A stretch of 64,000 nucleotides of DNA from contig CM035428.1 in NCBI GenBank assembly GCA_020310875.1, forward strand, positions 103,602,161-103,666,160, given 5' to 3'. Under the pieces are notes generated by a model. That model had not been told where the DNA came from. It made no database searches and worked only from the letters and a program-made list of their open reading frames with translations. Numbering within the stretch: position 1 is the stretch's first letter; each line of letters begins with the position of its first letter. Source of the stretch: Ceratopteris richardii (Eukaryota > Streptophyta > Polypodiopsida > Polypodiales > Pteridaceae). The position numbers and the translations under genes were made by a program. Of this stretch, positions 46,440-59,334 are shown piece after piece.

Positions 46440-49213
46440 TGGGAAATAACGAATTCACTTTACTTCCAAGCTGAGCCTTCTCGTTGTCTCCTGGCACGCC
46501 ACTGAGCATGATGAAGAGGACCTAACGATGACTTGCATTTCTCACTAGCAATGTTGTGTTGCATCGTTCTTGAAAGTTTTGCCAATTTTGAATCCCTAAG
46601 TCGTTCCACAAAAAACTTTCTCGAGAATGTAGTGCAGTAAAACCAATTAAACATCTCCTCCATGTAGTTTGATTGCATTGGACCACCACCATGTCGGGTG
46701 TTTTTGAAGTAGATACCCCTCGCTTTGTAGTGTGACTTTTCCATTCCTTAGGTATTGAAAATCTCTAATGACCCATATCGATGCATGAAAAAAGCTCCAT
46801 GTGCAAACAAAATATGCTAAAAGTTGTTAAGTACATTGGAAAAAGGTAAGTGCAATGAACACTTGTAGAAGAAGATTACGCTTACAATGTAGTGTGTTAT
46901 ATTGCTCTCTCCCCAGGATTGAATGAAACACTTGGTGAACTCCACTAATGTTTCTTGAAACATTTGACGTTGAATAGCACTAGACCTAGTCAGACCCATT
47001 AAGCCTACCAACTTATCAAAGCTCGACCAAACTTTCTTTCTCTTAATACAAAGATCAACTTGAGATTCATTGTCTGTTGTGATCATGCATAGGTCTTTCC
47101 ACAGCTCATAATGTTCATTATTTTGAGTGCTAGTACCTCTTCTAAAAAAAATGTCTTGCTTTATTCCCTGTCATTGACAATTGTTGCAGGCTATCTTGAG
47201 ATTCTCCAACTTTCTTAACAACTAGGGTTACATTTCCACCATGACAACCAATTGAATTAAGAAGTTCCTCCAATTTCTTTATAGCTTGAATACATTTATC
47301 AACTAGCTTCATGGCAAATGCGTATTCTATATGGAGCTTTAATAGTCTATCGAAAATTCTCATGAAGGCATGCAAGGTGCAAAAGTGGACATTGACTAAA
47401 GGGAATGGAATAATGGGATTCCAATCCTTATTTGACATGTCACGATTAGGTGTACCTAACATGGGACACCTCATTAAAGGTATATCCCATTCAGCAGATG
47501 GAGTTGCATCTGTGTCATAACTAAATCATCTATGTTGTTTTGTTTTTTCTTTGTTCATTTATAACCTCGTGTGCAATATGGACAAGGATAGAGAGTAGAT
47601 GCACCTTGTTTGCACCCTAACATGCATTTGATAGTCTTTAAGTCTCCACCTAAGTGCACTCTACTTCAAAATCACCAAGGCTTTCTATAGTGATTTTGGC
47701 ACCATGAATTTCAGAAGTTATCACCTCTGTGATCCATGGGGTCCTACTGAAAATCCATGTAAGAACATCATTGGATTCTTTAGTTACTTCAATAGCACCT
47801 AACCACCATATATATTTCTCGGATTGGACACTATATGTAAAGTGATGGGTAGATTCTTCACTATCATTATAGCTTCGTTCATGAGTGTCACACTAAGTCT
47901 CTCCATATGGTGTCCCTTTATGATTTGACATTCGTATAGCTTCAATGCAAACTTGAGTTTGGAACCACAATCTACATCAAATAACAAACATTATATTATT
48001 AAAAATACTATGAATGTCATTATCAAAACAATGGATATACCTTGAATTGTGGATTTGTAAAATTTAAGCATTTCCTTTTGAAGCCTCTCCAAATTGACAA
48101 ATATGTTGTTGTACTTTGTGTAGATGAATCCCTTTCTAGAGGTGTTTTTCAACTCTTTCTTTGATGTAGATGAATGATAAATGGATGCAGGCATAACATC
48201 TTCTATATGCAGGTAATTGCCAAGAGTATTGGCTACATCCTCATTGGTCATCTTCTTCTTCAGAGATACCTTGTAAGGGCATGGAAAAATGCTCTGGAAA
48301 ATACCTTCGTTTTGTAGAGCCTGCTTCAAAAGATTGTACAATGCAGTGTACACTCTAGTACTAACACCTGCTTCATCACATACCATCTGTACCTCACTAG
48401 GACTAATAATATCTTCTAAGATGCCTGCAAAATCTTTAATCACTTGGGTTTTGATGTGATTTCCTATTGGTGAATCCAAAATCATAAGCACATGTTTGTT
48501 GCTAAGTCAAGAATTCAGAAACTTCAATTGATCCTCCATTGTTGAGGAAGCACTTGCATCTTCAACAAATGACCTACACAATAAGAAACTCAATTTAAAA
48601 GTCTTTTAACATAAATAAACAAGGGAAACACATACCTAAGTGCGTCAACACGTTGCTTCCGTGCTCCACCACCAGTTTAAAGAGCTTGAAAGGATGATAA
48701 TGGTCGTTTCCTATATCTCATCCCAAGTGGAGTCTCTTTTAGTTGTGTAAGATTGGCTTTTAACTTTGTAATTGTGCTCTCCTTTTCTTCCACATCTTGT
48801 TGGAGTCTATTATTGTGCTCATCCAAAGATTTGATAGCACTTTCTAAAGTGTGTATAGCACTCTCTAAACTGTGTATCTTGAAGTGGTTGTGATGACATT
48901 GTTGCATCCAATAATTTGCTATAGATGTAGAATGGTTAGACAATCGCTTGCAATAGCCTAGCAGTCCATCTTCACCGCAACCAAGGAATTGTAGAAATGT
49001 GGAGATACTATGGAACCTAGGATGAACATTAGCCATTGGATCCAAGGGATAAAAAGCACCATCGACCCAAAGATCAATATTCTTCTCTCCAGCTGCACGT
49101 CGTGCATTTTGAGAATCTATGTCATTGCTATCTCTAGTTGTTGGTGCAAATTCTGTAGGAACACGAACATGTACACTCTTTGTATGAGGAGCACGCACTA
49201 GTGCTGGTGTCAT
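46440..49213 (-). pseudogene. Degenerate multi-exon gene, transposase-like family (unnamed)
   Basis: Minus strand. Exon 1 (49213-48636): MTPALVRAPHTKSVHVRV, WVDGAFYPLDP, a coiled coil (LESAIHTLESAIKSLDEHN), stop at 48679. Intron 48635-48574. Exon 2 (48573-48041): ILEDIISPSEVQMVCDEAG, YNNIFVNLERLQKEMLKFY. Intron 48040-47972. Then FALKLYECQIIKGHHMERL, WWLGAIEVTKES (frameshifted), CTLHAFMRIFDRLLKLHIEY, IGCHGGNVTLV, FDKLVGLMGL, and GMEKSHYKARGIYFKNTRHGG near 46730-46670. I recall this block order from repetitive unannotated plant proteins, but cannot name the family. Catalytic residues not assigned. Confidence 0.5.
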
Positions 49214-49322
49214 GTTGGTAATACATGTGAGCACCATGATGTTCCAAAACTCCAGCACCGAATGGGAAGAAGCACAGAGATGGCTGGAATGGCTAGTACA
49301 GTAGCTGTGTGCAAGAAAAAAA

Positions 49323-49577
49323 GTGTGTTTTGGTATGTGGATAGGTCAAAATGACTTTTTTCAGTGTCTTAGAGGGAAAATGGATAATTCTCTACATGCT
49401 GATTCTACTGATGAAGAAGAGGAATTACCAGAAATAGATATTAATCCATCAATAGATGATGTGATTCATGAGAACATACATTTAACAATAGAAGAAATAA
49501 ATGAAATCAATAAGGATAATGAAGATGAGACTATATTGATGTCTTACCAAAATGATGGCAATAATGAAAACATATGA
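49323..49577 (+). CDS. Short acidic reading frame, unassigned
   Basis: Open for 84 codons; likely start is the internal Met of MDNSLHADSTDEEEELPEID (about 49380). Asp/Glu/Asn-rich (INEINKDNEDETILMS). No domain recognised. Could be a fragment of a transposase linker. Low confidence that it is a gene. Confidence 0.25.
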   Translation: MCFGMWIGQNDFFQCLRGKMDNSLHADSTDEEEELPEIDINPSIDDVIHENIHLTIEEINEINKDNEDETILMSYQNDGNNENI

Positions 49578-49789
49578 GTAGATTAGATAGTAAATTCTAC
49601 TCTAGTTATCGATCAATAACTTGAAGCTTCTGAATGGATATCAGATAATAGATTTTTTTATTAGCTTGAATAACGATGAATCCTACTAGAGAGATGAAAT
49701 CATGTTCTTCTAAGTTAGAACATGAAGCTCAGGGGTATGCCTAATTATTTTATATATAGCTTTATCTTTGAGGAGCAAATTTTTATCAT

Positions 49790-51018
<1,229 letters not shown>

Positions 51019-51024
51019 GCATAC

Positions 51025-51709
51025 CGTGCATTATCGCGACGATGAGCCATAAGTGTCCTCATCTCTTTTAGACACCACTTAAGCGACCATCCTGTCCCAA
51101 ACTCTGTCTCAAGTGAACTAAGTACGTATTTTTTATCCCTCTCATCATGCTCACTACAAAAATAAAAAACATAATGTAAAAAAAACATAAGATATTTATT
51201 TCAATTTATATGTAAAATTTTTACTTACTTCCACGGTAAGTGGACAAAGCGCAGGTAAGAGTCGCATAGTGCCCGCATTCTTCTCTTGAACTCCAATCCA
51301 TTCCCTATGTACACAATGTTCCCCTGTGGCTCTATATCGCACTCTAGTCCTAAGGTGCCTATGCATGTCCTCATAGGAAACTCTGCTCTGCTATCACGAT
51401 TTGGAGGTGGTATAGGTGTCTTGAAAATAGATAGATAAAAATAAACAAAAATATGTGTTATAATATCATTAAAAAAGTTTATGAAAAAAAAACATACCTA
51501 TGAGCAGATAGCTCTCTTCCTGCATGTGGAGCCGCAGAAGAGCCCTCGTCTGATTGCTGGGTAAGCATCTGGATCGTACAGTCCAGCTCCTCATCAGACA
51601 TCTTTGAGTAATCACACATGATGGCCCCTAGAGTATCAGACGGAACTCTTGCTCTCATAAGACTTTTTATGAGAGTGACTTTCGCCTTTCTCTCTCTACT
51701 GGGATCCAT
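51025..51709 (-). pseudogene. CACTA-associated transposase (Transposase_24-like), exons 1-3
   Basis: Minus strand. Exon 1 (51709-51498): MDPSRERKAKVTLIKSLM, YSKMSDEELDCTIQML, donor GTATGT. Exon 2 (51419-51229): TPIPPPNRDSRAEFPMR, GNIVYIGNGLEFKRR; its acceptor is one base out of phase with exon 1. Exon 3 (51153-51025): NEHDERDKKYVLSSLETEFG, WSLKWCLKEMRTLMAHRRD, donor GTATGC after two bases of an Arg codon. The missing base is supplied by the exon at 34650 (RYCMVEKNKRRAN), 16.4 kb away. Between lies the SET-Tnp2, A/B and H3 region. Confidence 0.6.
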
Positions 51710-51719
51710 AATACCTAAC

Positions 51720-53850
51720 ATATAAAACAAAATGTTAGAAATCAATATATATACGTGTACATATTTATGTGTGTATGCATTAAGTATGTGTACGTGTGCA
51801 TGTGTGTGTGTATGTATGTGCGTGTATCTGTGTGTGTATGTGTGTATGTGTGTATGCATGTGTATGTGTGTGTATGCATCATTATGTGTGTATGTGTGTA
51901 TGTGTCTATGTGTCTATGTGTGTGTGTATATGTGTGTGTGTGTATGTGTGTGTGTTTATGTGTATGTGTGTGCATCTATGAGTGTGTATGTGCTTATGTG
52001 TGTGTATGTGTCTATGTGTGTGTATGTGTATGTGTATGCATGTATGTATGCATATGTGTGTGTATGTGTGTGTATGCATTATGCATGCATATGTGTGTGT
52101 ATGCATTATGTATGTGTATGTATGCATGTATGTATGTATGTATGTATGTATGCATATGCATATGCATTATGTATGTATATATATGCATGTATGTGTATGT
52201 GTGAGTATGTCTCTCTATATGTGTGTGTATGCATATATGTGTGTGTATGCATATATGTGTGTATGTGTGTGTGTATATGTGTTTGTATGTGTGTATGCAT
52301 GTGTATGTGTGTGTATGCATCATTATGTGTGTATGTGTCTGTGTGTGTTTGTGTGTGTGTGTGTCTATGTGTATGTGTGTGTGTCTATGGGTGTGTATGT
52401 GTTTATGTGTATGTATGTATCTATGTGTGTGTATGTGTCTATGTGTGTATGTGTATGCATGTATGTATGCATATGTGTGTGTATGCATATGTGTGTGTAT
52501 GCATGTGTATGTGTGTGTATGCATCATTATGTGTGTATGTGTCTATGTGTGTGTATGTGTGTGTGTGTGTCTATGTGTATGTGTGTGTGTCTATGAGTGT
52601 GTATGTGTTTATGTGTATGTATGTATCTATGTGTGTGTATGTGTCTATGTGTGTATGTGTATGCATGTATGTATGCATATGTGTGTGTATGCATGTGTAT
52701 GTGTGTGTATGCATCATTATGTGTGTATGTGTCTATGTGTGTATGTTTGTGTGTGTGTATATGTGTGTGTGTATGTGTATGTGTCTATGTGTATGTGTCG
52801 CTATGCGTCTATGAGTGTGTATGTGTTTATGTGTGTGTATGTGTCTATGTGTGTGTATGTGTCTATGTGTGTATGTGTATGCATGTATGTATGCATATTA
52901 GTGTATGTGTGTGTATGCATTATGTATGCATATGTGTATGTATGCATTATGTATGTGTATGTAAGCATGTGCATTATGTATGCATGTAAGTATGTATGTA
53001 TGCATATGCATATGCATTATGTATGCATATGCATATGCATATGCATTATGTATGCATATGTGTGTATGTGTGTGTATGCATATGTGTGTGTATGCATTAT
53101 GTATGTGTATGTAAGCATGTGCATTATGTATGCATGTAAGTATGTATGTATGCATATGCATTATGTATGCATATGCATTATGTATGAATATGTGTGTATG
53201 TGTGTGTATGCATTATGTATGCATATGTGTGTGTATGCATTATGTATCTGTATGTAAGCATGTGCATTATGTATGCATGTAAGTATGTATGTATGCATAT
53301 GCATATGCATTATGTATGCATATGCATATGCATTATGTATGCATATGCATATGTATGCTTGTATGTGTATGTGTGTGTATGTCTCTCTATGTGTGTGTAT
53401 GCATATATGTGTGTGTATGTGTGTGTATGTGTGTATATGTGGCTGTATGTGTGTATGCATGTGTATGTGTGTGTATGCATCATTATGTGTGTATGTGTCT
53501 ATGTGTGTATGTGTGTGTATATGTGTGTGTATGTGTGTGTGTGTCTATGTGTATGTGTGTGTATCTATGAGTATGTATGTGTTTATGTGTGTTTATGTGT
53601 GTGTATGTGTCTATGTGTGTGTATGTATCTATGCATGTGCATTATGTATGCATGTAAGTATGTATGTACATTGTATGCATATGCATATGCATTATGTATG
53701 CATATGTATGCATGTATGTGTATATGTGTGTATGTCTCTCTATGTGTGTGTATGCATATATGTGTGTGTATGTGTGTAGTGTGTGTATATGTGTCTGTAT
53801 GTGTGTATGCATGTGTATGTGAGTGCATGCATGTGTATGTAGGAAAAGGA
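51720..53850. repeat. TG/TATG/TGCA microsatellite cluster 2 with higher-order repeats
   Basis: About 2.1 kb composed almost wholly of TGTA, TGTG, TGCA and TCTA words. A marker block (TATGCATCATTATGTGTG) recurs at about 51873, 52315, 52519, 52709 and 53475, so longer units of about 190-205 bp were duplicated. Cys/Val/Tyr or His/Thr reading frames here are artefacts. Confidence 0.96.
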
Positions 53851-55287
53851 TCCCAGACTCCTAGAGGTAAGTCAGTTTTGACCAGAGTGATCACTCCAGA
53901 CTGGATCCCTCAAGACAATAAAAGCATAGAACTATTCTTGAATAGAGAAACAGAGGAAGCCTTTTGGAGATTCAAGCCAGACCAACCTAGCCAATTGGGC
54001 ATACTCATCATCTACGAGTTCAAGGATCCATAGACACCAGGCAAAGTTGTCTACCTGGATAACACATCAGAGAAAATTTTCTTGGTAACAGAACATGATA
54101 GACATGCATATACTTGGAAGAGTGAATTGATTTTCCCTCCACCAAGATCCAATGTTTCCCATGGCCTCCAAGGAGTAGGATCATCCCAAGCTCATGAAGC
54201 CTAGAGAGAAAGAACTAGAGAGAGACCTGAGGTAAGTTTTGCACACATTGTGGGCAGAAATAGAGCAGGATTTGAAAATGAAAGACCTGAAAGAGAGAGA
54301 CATCAAGCACATAGACAACAAAGAGATGAACCTGATTTTCCATTGCCTAGACCCCGAGAGCACACAAGAACCCTTAGACCCACTCAAGTGATCAAGGCAA
54401 TGAAGAATTATTTTGACGGGACAGGAGATCCTTATGATCATGTGGCCGAGTTCAAACAAGTGTTAAGAGCTGAACAGGTTGAGGATTTGTTCACCCAGTA
54501 TGAGGCATTTGGTTTGACTCTTAAGGGCACTACCTTAGCTTGGTTTCAACAACTGAGTAGTCGCAACTATCGTGATATAGGTCAACTGCTAGACGAATTC
54601 ATTGTAGAATTTTCCAAGAGTGGTATTAGGCATAACACATCATCCTTGATCCACAGCTTCAAGCAGACACCCCAAGAAACAGTGCAACTAGCAAGAAGAA
54701 GGTTGAGACAGTACCTAGAAAGATGCCGTGCTCCAGAATTACCCACACCAGCCAAACAAGTGGCCCTGTTCTTAGATGGCTTGCTGAGCACAAAGTTAAG
54801 ATCATATGTGTACTTGAAAGAGCCTAGATCCATAGAAGAGTGTGTGCGGACATGCATTGACATAGAAGATAACTTGGGTGAGGAGTTAGGATTGACCAAA
54901 CTCTATAAGGATTCTGATAGTTTTACTAGTCATACTTCAAAAATCTCCACAAAAATAGATGTGATAGCTGAGAAAGTTGCCAAGAAGCTGGGAGTCCAAA
55001 ATAGACAAACACAAAGAGTCACCTCATTGAACCGATGCTATACCTGCGGAGGGGACCACATGGCTAACGTATGCCCAATGCAAAACCAAAACATTAGAGA
55101 AAGGAATGCTCCATATTGCACTATTGAGAGAAAATACACGAACCACATGGCTCAAGATTGTCCCTACAATAGGCAGGTTGTTAGACAAACTTATCAGCAA
55201 CCTTACCAACAAGGTAGGTATCAGAACCAATACCAACAGCCATATTATCGACCACAACAGCAATATCAGGCACAATATAGGCTATAA
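53842..55287 (+). pseudogene. Gypsy element J: gag
   Basis: Ty3/gypsy gag. Reads VLTRVITPDWIPQDNKS, FLVTEHDRHAYTWKSEL, RPTQVIKAMKNYFDGTGDP, FKQVLRAEQVEDLFTQYEAF, TLAWFQQLSSRNYRDIGQL, ARRRLRQYLERCRAP, then a CCHC knuckle CYTCGGDHMANVC and a Gln/Tyr-rich tail. TAG stops at 54031 and 54202 and TAA at 55285 are all in one unbroken frame. The 5' LTR and primer site are not seen; the microsatellite directly precedes it. Confidence 0.87.
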
Positions 55288-57288
55288 CCAGTCTTGGGAA
55301 ACCAACCACCAACTCCTGCCAACGTGATTCCAGTCAAGTATGCTGTGGGAGAGGAAAATCCAAATAGAGCATTGGTGCCACTGACCCCATTGATACCAGA
55401 TAATGACTCTCATGCTCATAGTTTAGACTACTCCCATGAAGGTAGTCCACATGCTTATTACACTGAGTCGCCTGAGCATAGTGAGATTTACTCGTATCAA
55501 TATGAGGCACCACCTATGGAGCAAAATTGGGAGCCAGAATACTCCAATGTCATGTACACAAATCCTAACCCTAGGCCCCAATTGAGAAAAATGATACCAC
55601 AAGCCCCTAGAGGATCTTGTTTCAGATGTCAAGGTGACCATTTCATTCGTGACTGTCCCCACCCACCATCTCCGAGTCAAGGTCAGGTTATCACAATACA
55701 AGCTTTTTGTCCTGAATGTGGCAAAGACCATCTTCCCAGAGATTGTCCAAGAAACCCCTCTAGTGCACCCAAGATTACACCCATTAATGTGGTAGGCTTA
55801 GTGGCGGATTCAAGTTCAAGTAGCAGTAATGTGGCTCCTATACAAGATGTCACTAGAGCATAAGCCTTAAAACAAGATAAACCAGTAGAGCAATCAGAGT
55901 TGAGCAAATCGGGAGAACCTAGTAAGAGGAAAACAAGAACATGGAAGGATACTAGAGAGAAGGCCAATCGCAAGTGGAATAAAAAGTTATCAGAACTAGA
56001 AGAAAGCTTGAAAGATGCAAAAACAAAAATAGAAGACATTGCATCTCAAAACCCCTCGCATGCTGAAACTCCATCCACTCCATCTCATCCCACCCCACCA
56101 CCCATTGTAAATAGGCTGCAACTAGGGTCTGTTCTTGCAGATCCAACCCCAGAAGGCTTGGACATGATGTTCAAGGCCTACCAGGCTCGACTTCAAGAAG
56201 GGTCTACAGCTGCAAACCTAGACAAGAGTTACCCTAGAGCAGACTTAGAGATTGAACGGATGAAAATGTGCATGAAAATGGTAGAACAAGCTCAAGCTAT
56301 ACTCGAGACTAGTCAAAAGTTCAATCAGACAAACTCTGTCAAACCGGATTTGCATTTCCAGGGCTTCCTAGAAAGACTAGAGCAGTTGGTAAACAAACCA
56401 CAAGTTTGTTTACCTCCACAGGCTCAACCAGTTATTGAAAGAGGAAGCTCACCACCAATGGGAGCTTATGTTCCTAATTCCACAGATGCTGGAATACCTC
56501 CTTCAATTCAACAATACTCTCAAGAGTTCTTGTGGGAAATACAAGAAGAGAAATGGGCCAAGGAGAAGGGTAATTCCCCTCCTATTCCCGAGATTGATGA
56601 CCTTCATGATCAATTTCCCCAAGACATTCCATCCATTTACGGAGATCAAGTCAAGCAACAAGAAGACGAAAGGATAGATTTTGAATCTAATACCTTAGAA
56701 GAACTGCCTCAATTTCCAGGCCCATGGGAATCTGAATCTCTTCAGATCAAAGCTCCCACAATATTGGTCAGACATGAAGACTCAGTGGTCCCAAGGAACA
56801 CTGATGTCGTGAAGAACACTAAGGTTCAATGTCATCTCACTGTAGAAGAGCTGTTAAAAGCGAAACCTGAACTATGGGATCATGTCAAGGATCAAGTTCC
56901 AAAACTTGATTCCAAAATGCCAAAAGCAGGCTCCAAGAAAAAAGTCCCAGAGATACCTCTAGACAAAATAGGGGACATGTGTGAGGGTGAAGAAGGTATT
57001 ACTTATCTTCCAATCACCTACCAAGGTTACACAACCAAAGCAATCATAGATTCAGGTGCTGGTGTTGCTGTTGCGACCACCTCCTTGTGGAAGCAATGGG
57101 GCAAACCCACATTAAGACCAACTAGAATGAAGCTTCAAATGGCTGACGGTCATTTTGAAAGACCTCTAGGATTGCTAGAAGGGATAACTCTAACCACCTG
57201 TGGGGTAGAGTTTGAACATACATTTGCTATGTGTGACTTTGAGAAAAATAATGTCTATGAGATGATCCTAGGAAGACCCTTCCTATGA
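55288..57288 (+). pseudogene. Gypsy element J: second zinc-knuckle region and protease
   Basis: Same frame as gag. Two more knuckles, CFRCQGDHFIRDC and CPECGKDHLPRDC (55618-55750), a TAA at 55861, a long Pro/Glu-rich linker with a Lys/Glu coiled coil, then retropepsin: KAIIDSGAGVAVATTS (about 57040-57085), KLQMADGHF, YEMILGRPFL. Ends with TGA at 57286 where the family should continue (RQLQIVQDWG), consistent with CGA to TGA. Confidence 0.87.
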
Positions 57289-59334
57289 CAATTGCAAATA
57301 GTACAGGATTGGGGAACCAACTCCTTGTACTTACAACACTTAGGGGTCACCACCAAGGTCAATTTGAAGGATTACACCTTCAGAGATGTACCACCCCTAC
57401 AGTGGAATTCTATCCACAAAGCAAAAGAAGATTCTATCTCTGTGCATTCTAAAAGTTCACCTGATCCATCCTGGTTGCATGAAGATACTCATTTGTGGAT
57501 GTGCAAGGTTGTGGAGGAAGAGGAAAAACACTTGAAGGCAAGAGAAGAAGGAACTTCGCCAGGAGATAGACCAATTAAAGACCCAACCTATACACCGATG
57601 ATCTTTCTAGATGAGGAATTTGAGCCTCATGGCTGGCCAGAAATCTTAGCCACCATGGACATTGCTATCAATGAAGAACAATGGACACCTCATTGTGATG
57701 AGGAGGGGTATGATATCTCAGTGTTCATGTGTCAGCCCTTGCTAGAAGAATGTGACCCTAGTGATGTCATAGAAGAAGAAGAGAATGACGATGATCTAGA
57801 GTCCATTGTGATGGATAGTTGCTTTAACTCAGAGAAGCACTATGTAGAAGATGTAGGCGTGTTTAACCAAAAAGAAGAAGAACCTCTCACAAGCATTAAA
57901 ACGGTAAATTCAAAGGATGGAAGTGAGAGCAGTCAAAAGAAGAAGAAAAGAAAAGCAGTGAAACACGAAGAGGAGGAATCATTGTTTGAAGTACCAGAAA
58001 ACTTCAAGAAATATGAAGTTGACGACCGCAAAATTTTGGTACGAATGCCTAAGAGAGAGTCCATCATAGGAGAATCATATGATAATAAAGAAAAGACCAA
58101 AAAGATTGTTGTGACCATTGAGGAGAACGAAGAGAGATGTACCTACATAGGAGATGACCTGAGTGCAAGAGAAGAAATGGAGCTCATAGCTCTATTAAGG
58201 GAATATAGGGATGTGTTTTCTTGGCACTATAGAGACTTGAAAGGGGTAGATCCAAGAATTTGCTCTCATACTATCCCCATGACTGTTGATGCCAAGCCCA
58301 CCAAACAAAAGCCCTACACATATAATGATACATATGCAACCAAAATAAAAGATGAAATTGATAGACTAATTGAAGCTGGATTCATCTATGAGATTGAGCA
58401 TACTGAATGGGTGTTCCCCATTGTAGTGGTGCCCAAGAAGAATGGAAAGTTGCGAGTGTGTATTAACCTTAAAAAAGTTAATGCCGCTACTATCAGAGAT
58501 AGTTATCCACTTCCAATCACGGAACACCTTTTGGAGCGTGTTGCAGGCAAGGAAGTTTATAGCTTCCTTGATGGATTTTCAGGTTACAATCAAGTAGCCA
58601 TTGCCCCTGAAGATCAATACAAAACGGCTTTTGCCACAGAGTGGGGAATTTTTGCATTTCTTGTGATGCCATTTGGGCTAACCAATGCACCTGCAACGTT
58701 CCAAAGGCTCATGTGTCATGTCTTCAAAGAGTTCTTGCGAAAGAGCTTAGAAGTGTATGTGGATGATTTATGTGCTCATTCCCAAGAAAGAAGATTTTAC
58801 ATCCCTGAGCTCAGACAAATCTTCAACAAGTGTAGAGAATATCGAGTGTGTCTGAACCCAGAAAAGTGTGTGTTCATGGTGCGTCAAGGTAAAATCTTAG
58901 GTCATATTGTTTCTAAGAACGGAATCTCAACAGATGAAGATAAGGTACGAGCCATAGCGGAGCTTCCAAGGCCAAGGAATGTTAAAGAGGTACAAGCCTT
59001 TATGGGCCATTGTGGATATTACCGTAGGTTTATTCACATGTACGCAATCATAGCTAGACCCCTTTATGCCCTGTTGTCTAATTTTGAGTGGAACGACAAA
59101 TGCGAGAATTCTTTCAATGAACTAAAGAAACGTTTGTGCACAGCACCAATACTGACCACTCCTGATTGAAATAAACCATTCCATGTCCATGTGGATGCAT
59201 CCAATCACGCCATAGGATGTGTGCTAGCGCAACCCACAGGTGAAGGAAACTTAGATTTGCCCATTGCATATACTAGTAGACAGCTCACCGCAGCTAAACG
59301 AAACTATACCACAAGTGAGTGAGAGGGCTTAGGC
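57289..59334 (+). pseudogene. Gypsy element J: reverse transcriptase and start of RNase H
   Basis: Same frame. Long acidic N-terminal spacer, then DVFSWHYRDLKGVDP, GFIYEIEHTEWVFPIVVV, NGKLRVCINLKKVNAATI, SFLDGFSGYNQV, MPFGLTNAPATFQRLM and the catalytic YVDD (about 58756-58767), LNPEKCVFMV, LGHIVSKNGI, VQAFMGHCGYYRRFI. TGA at 59167 (expected Trp of PDWNKPF), then RNase [19 protein letters not shown] and a second TGA at about 59320 before EGLGMVYAV. Otherwise intact. Confidence 0.92.

Noticed and set aside
51720..53850. Very long Cys/Val/Tyr/Met-rich (plus) and His/Thr/Ile-rich (minus) reading frames
   Set aside because: They are translations of TG/TATG microsatellites, open in several frames on both strands, with no start context or conserved domain.
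51720..53850. CRISPR-like array, because similar blocks recur
   Set aside because: Units are microsatellite words without unique spacers, and the window is a plant nuclear genome.
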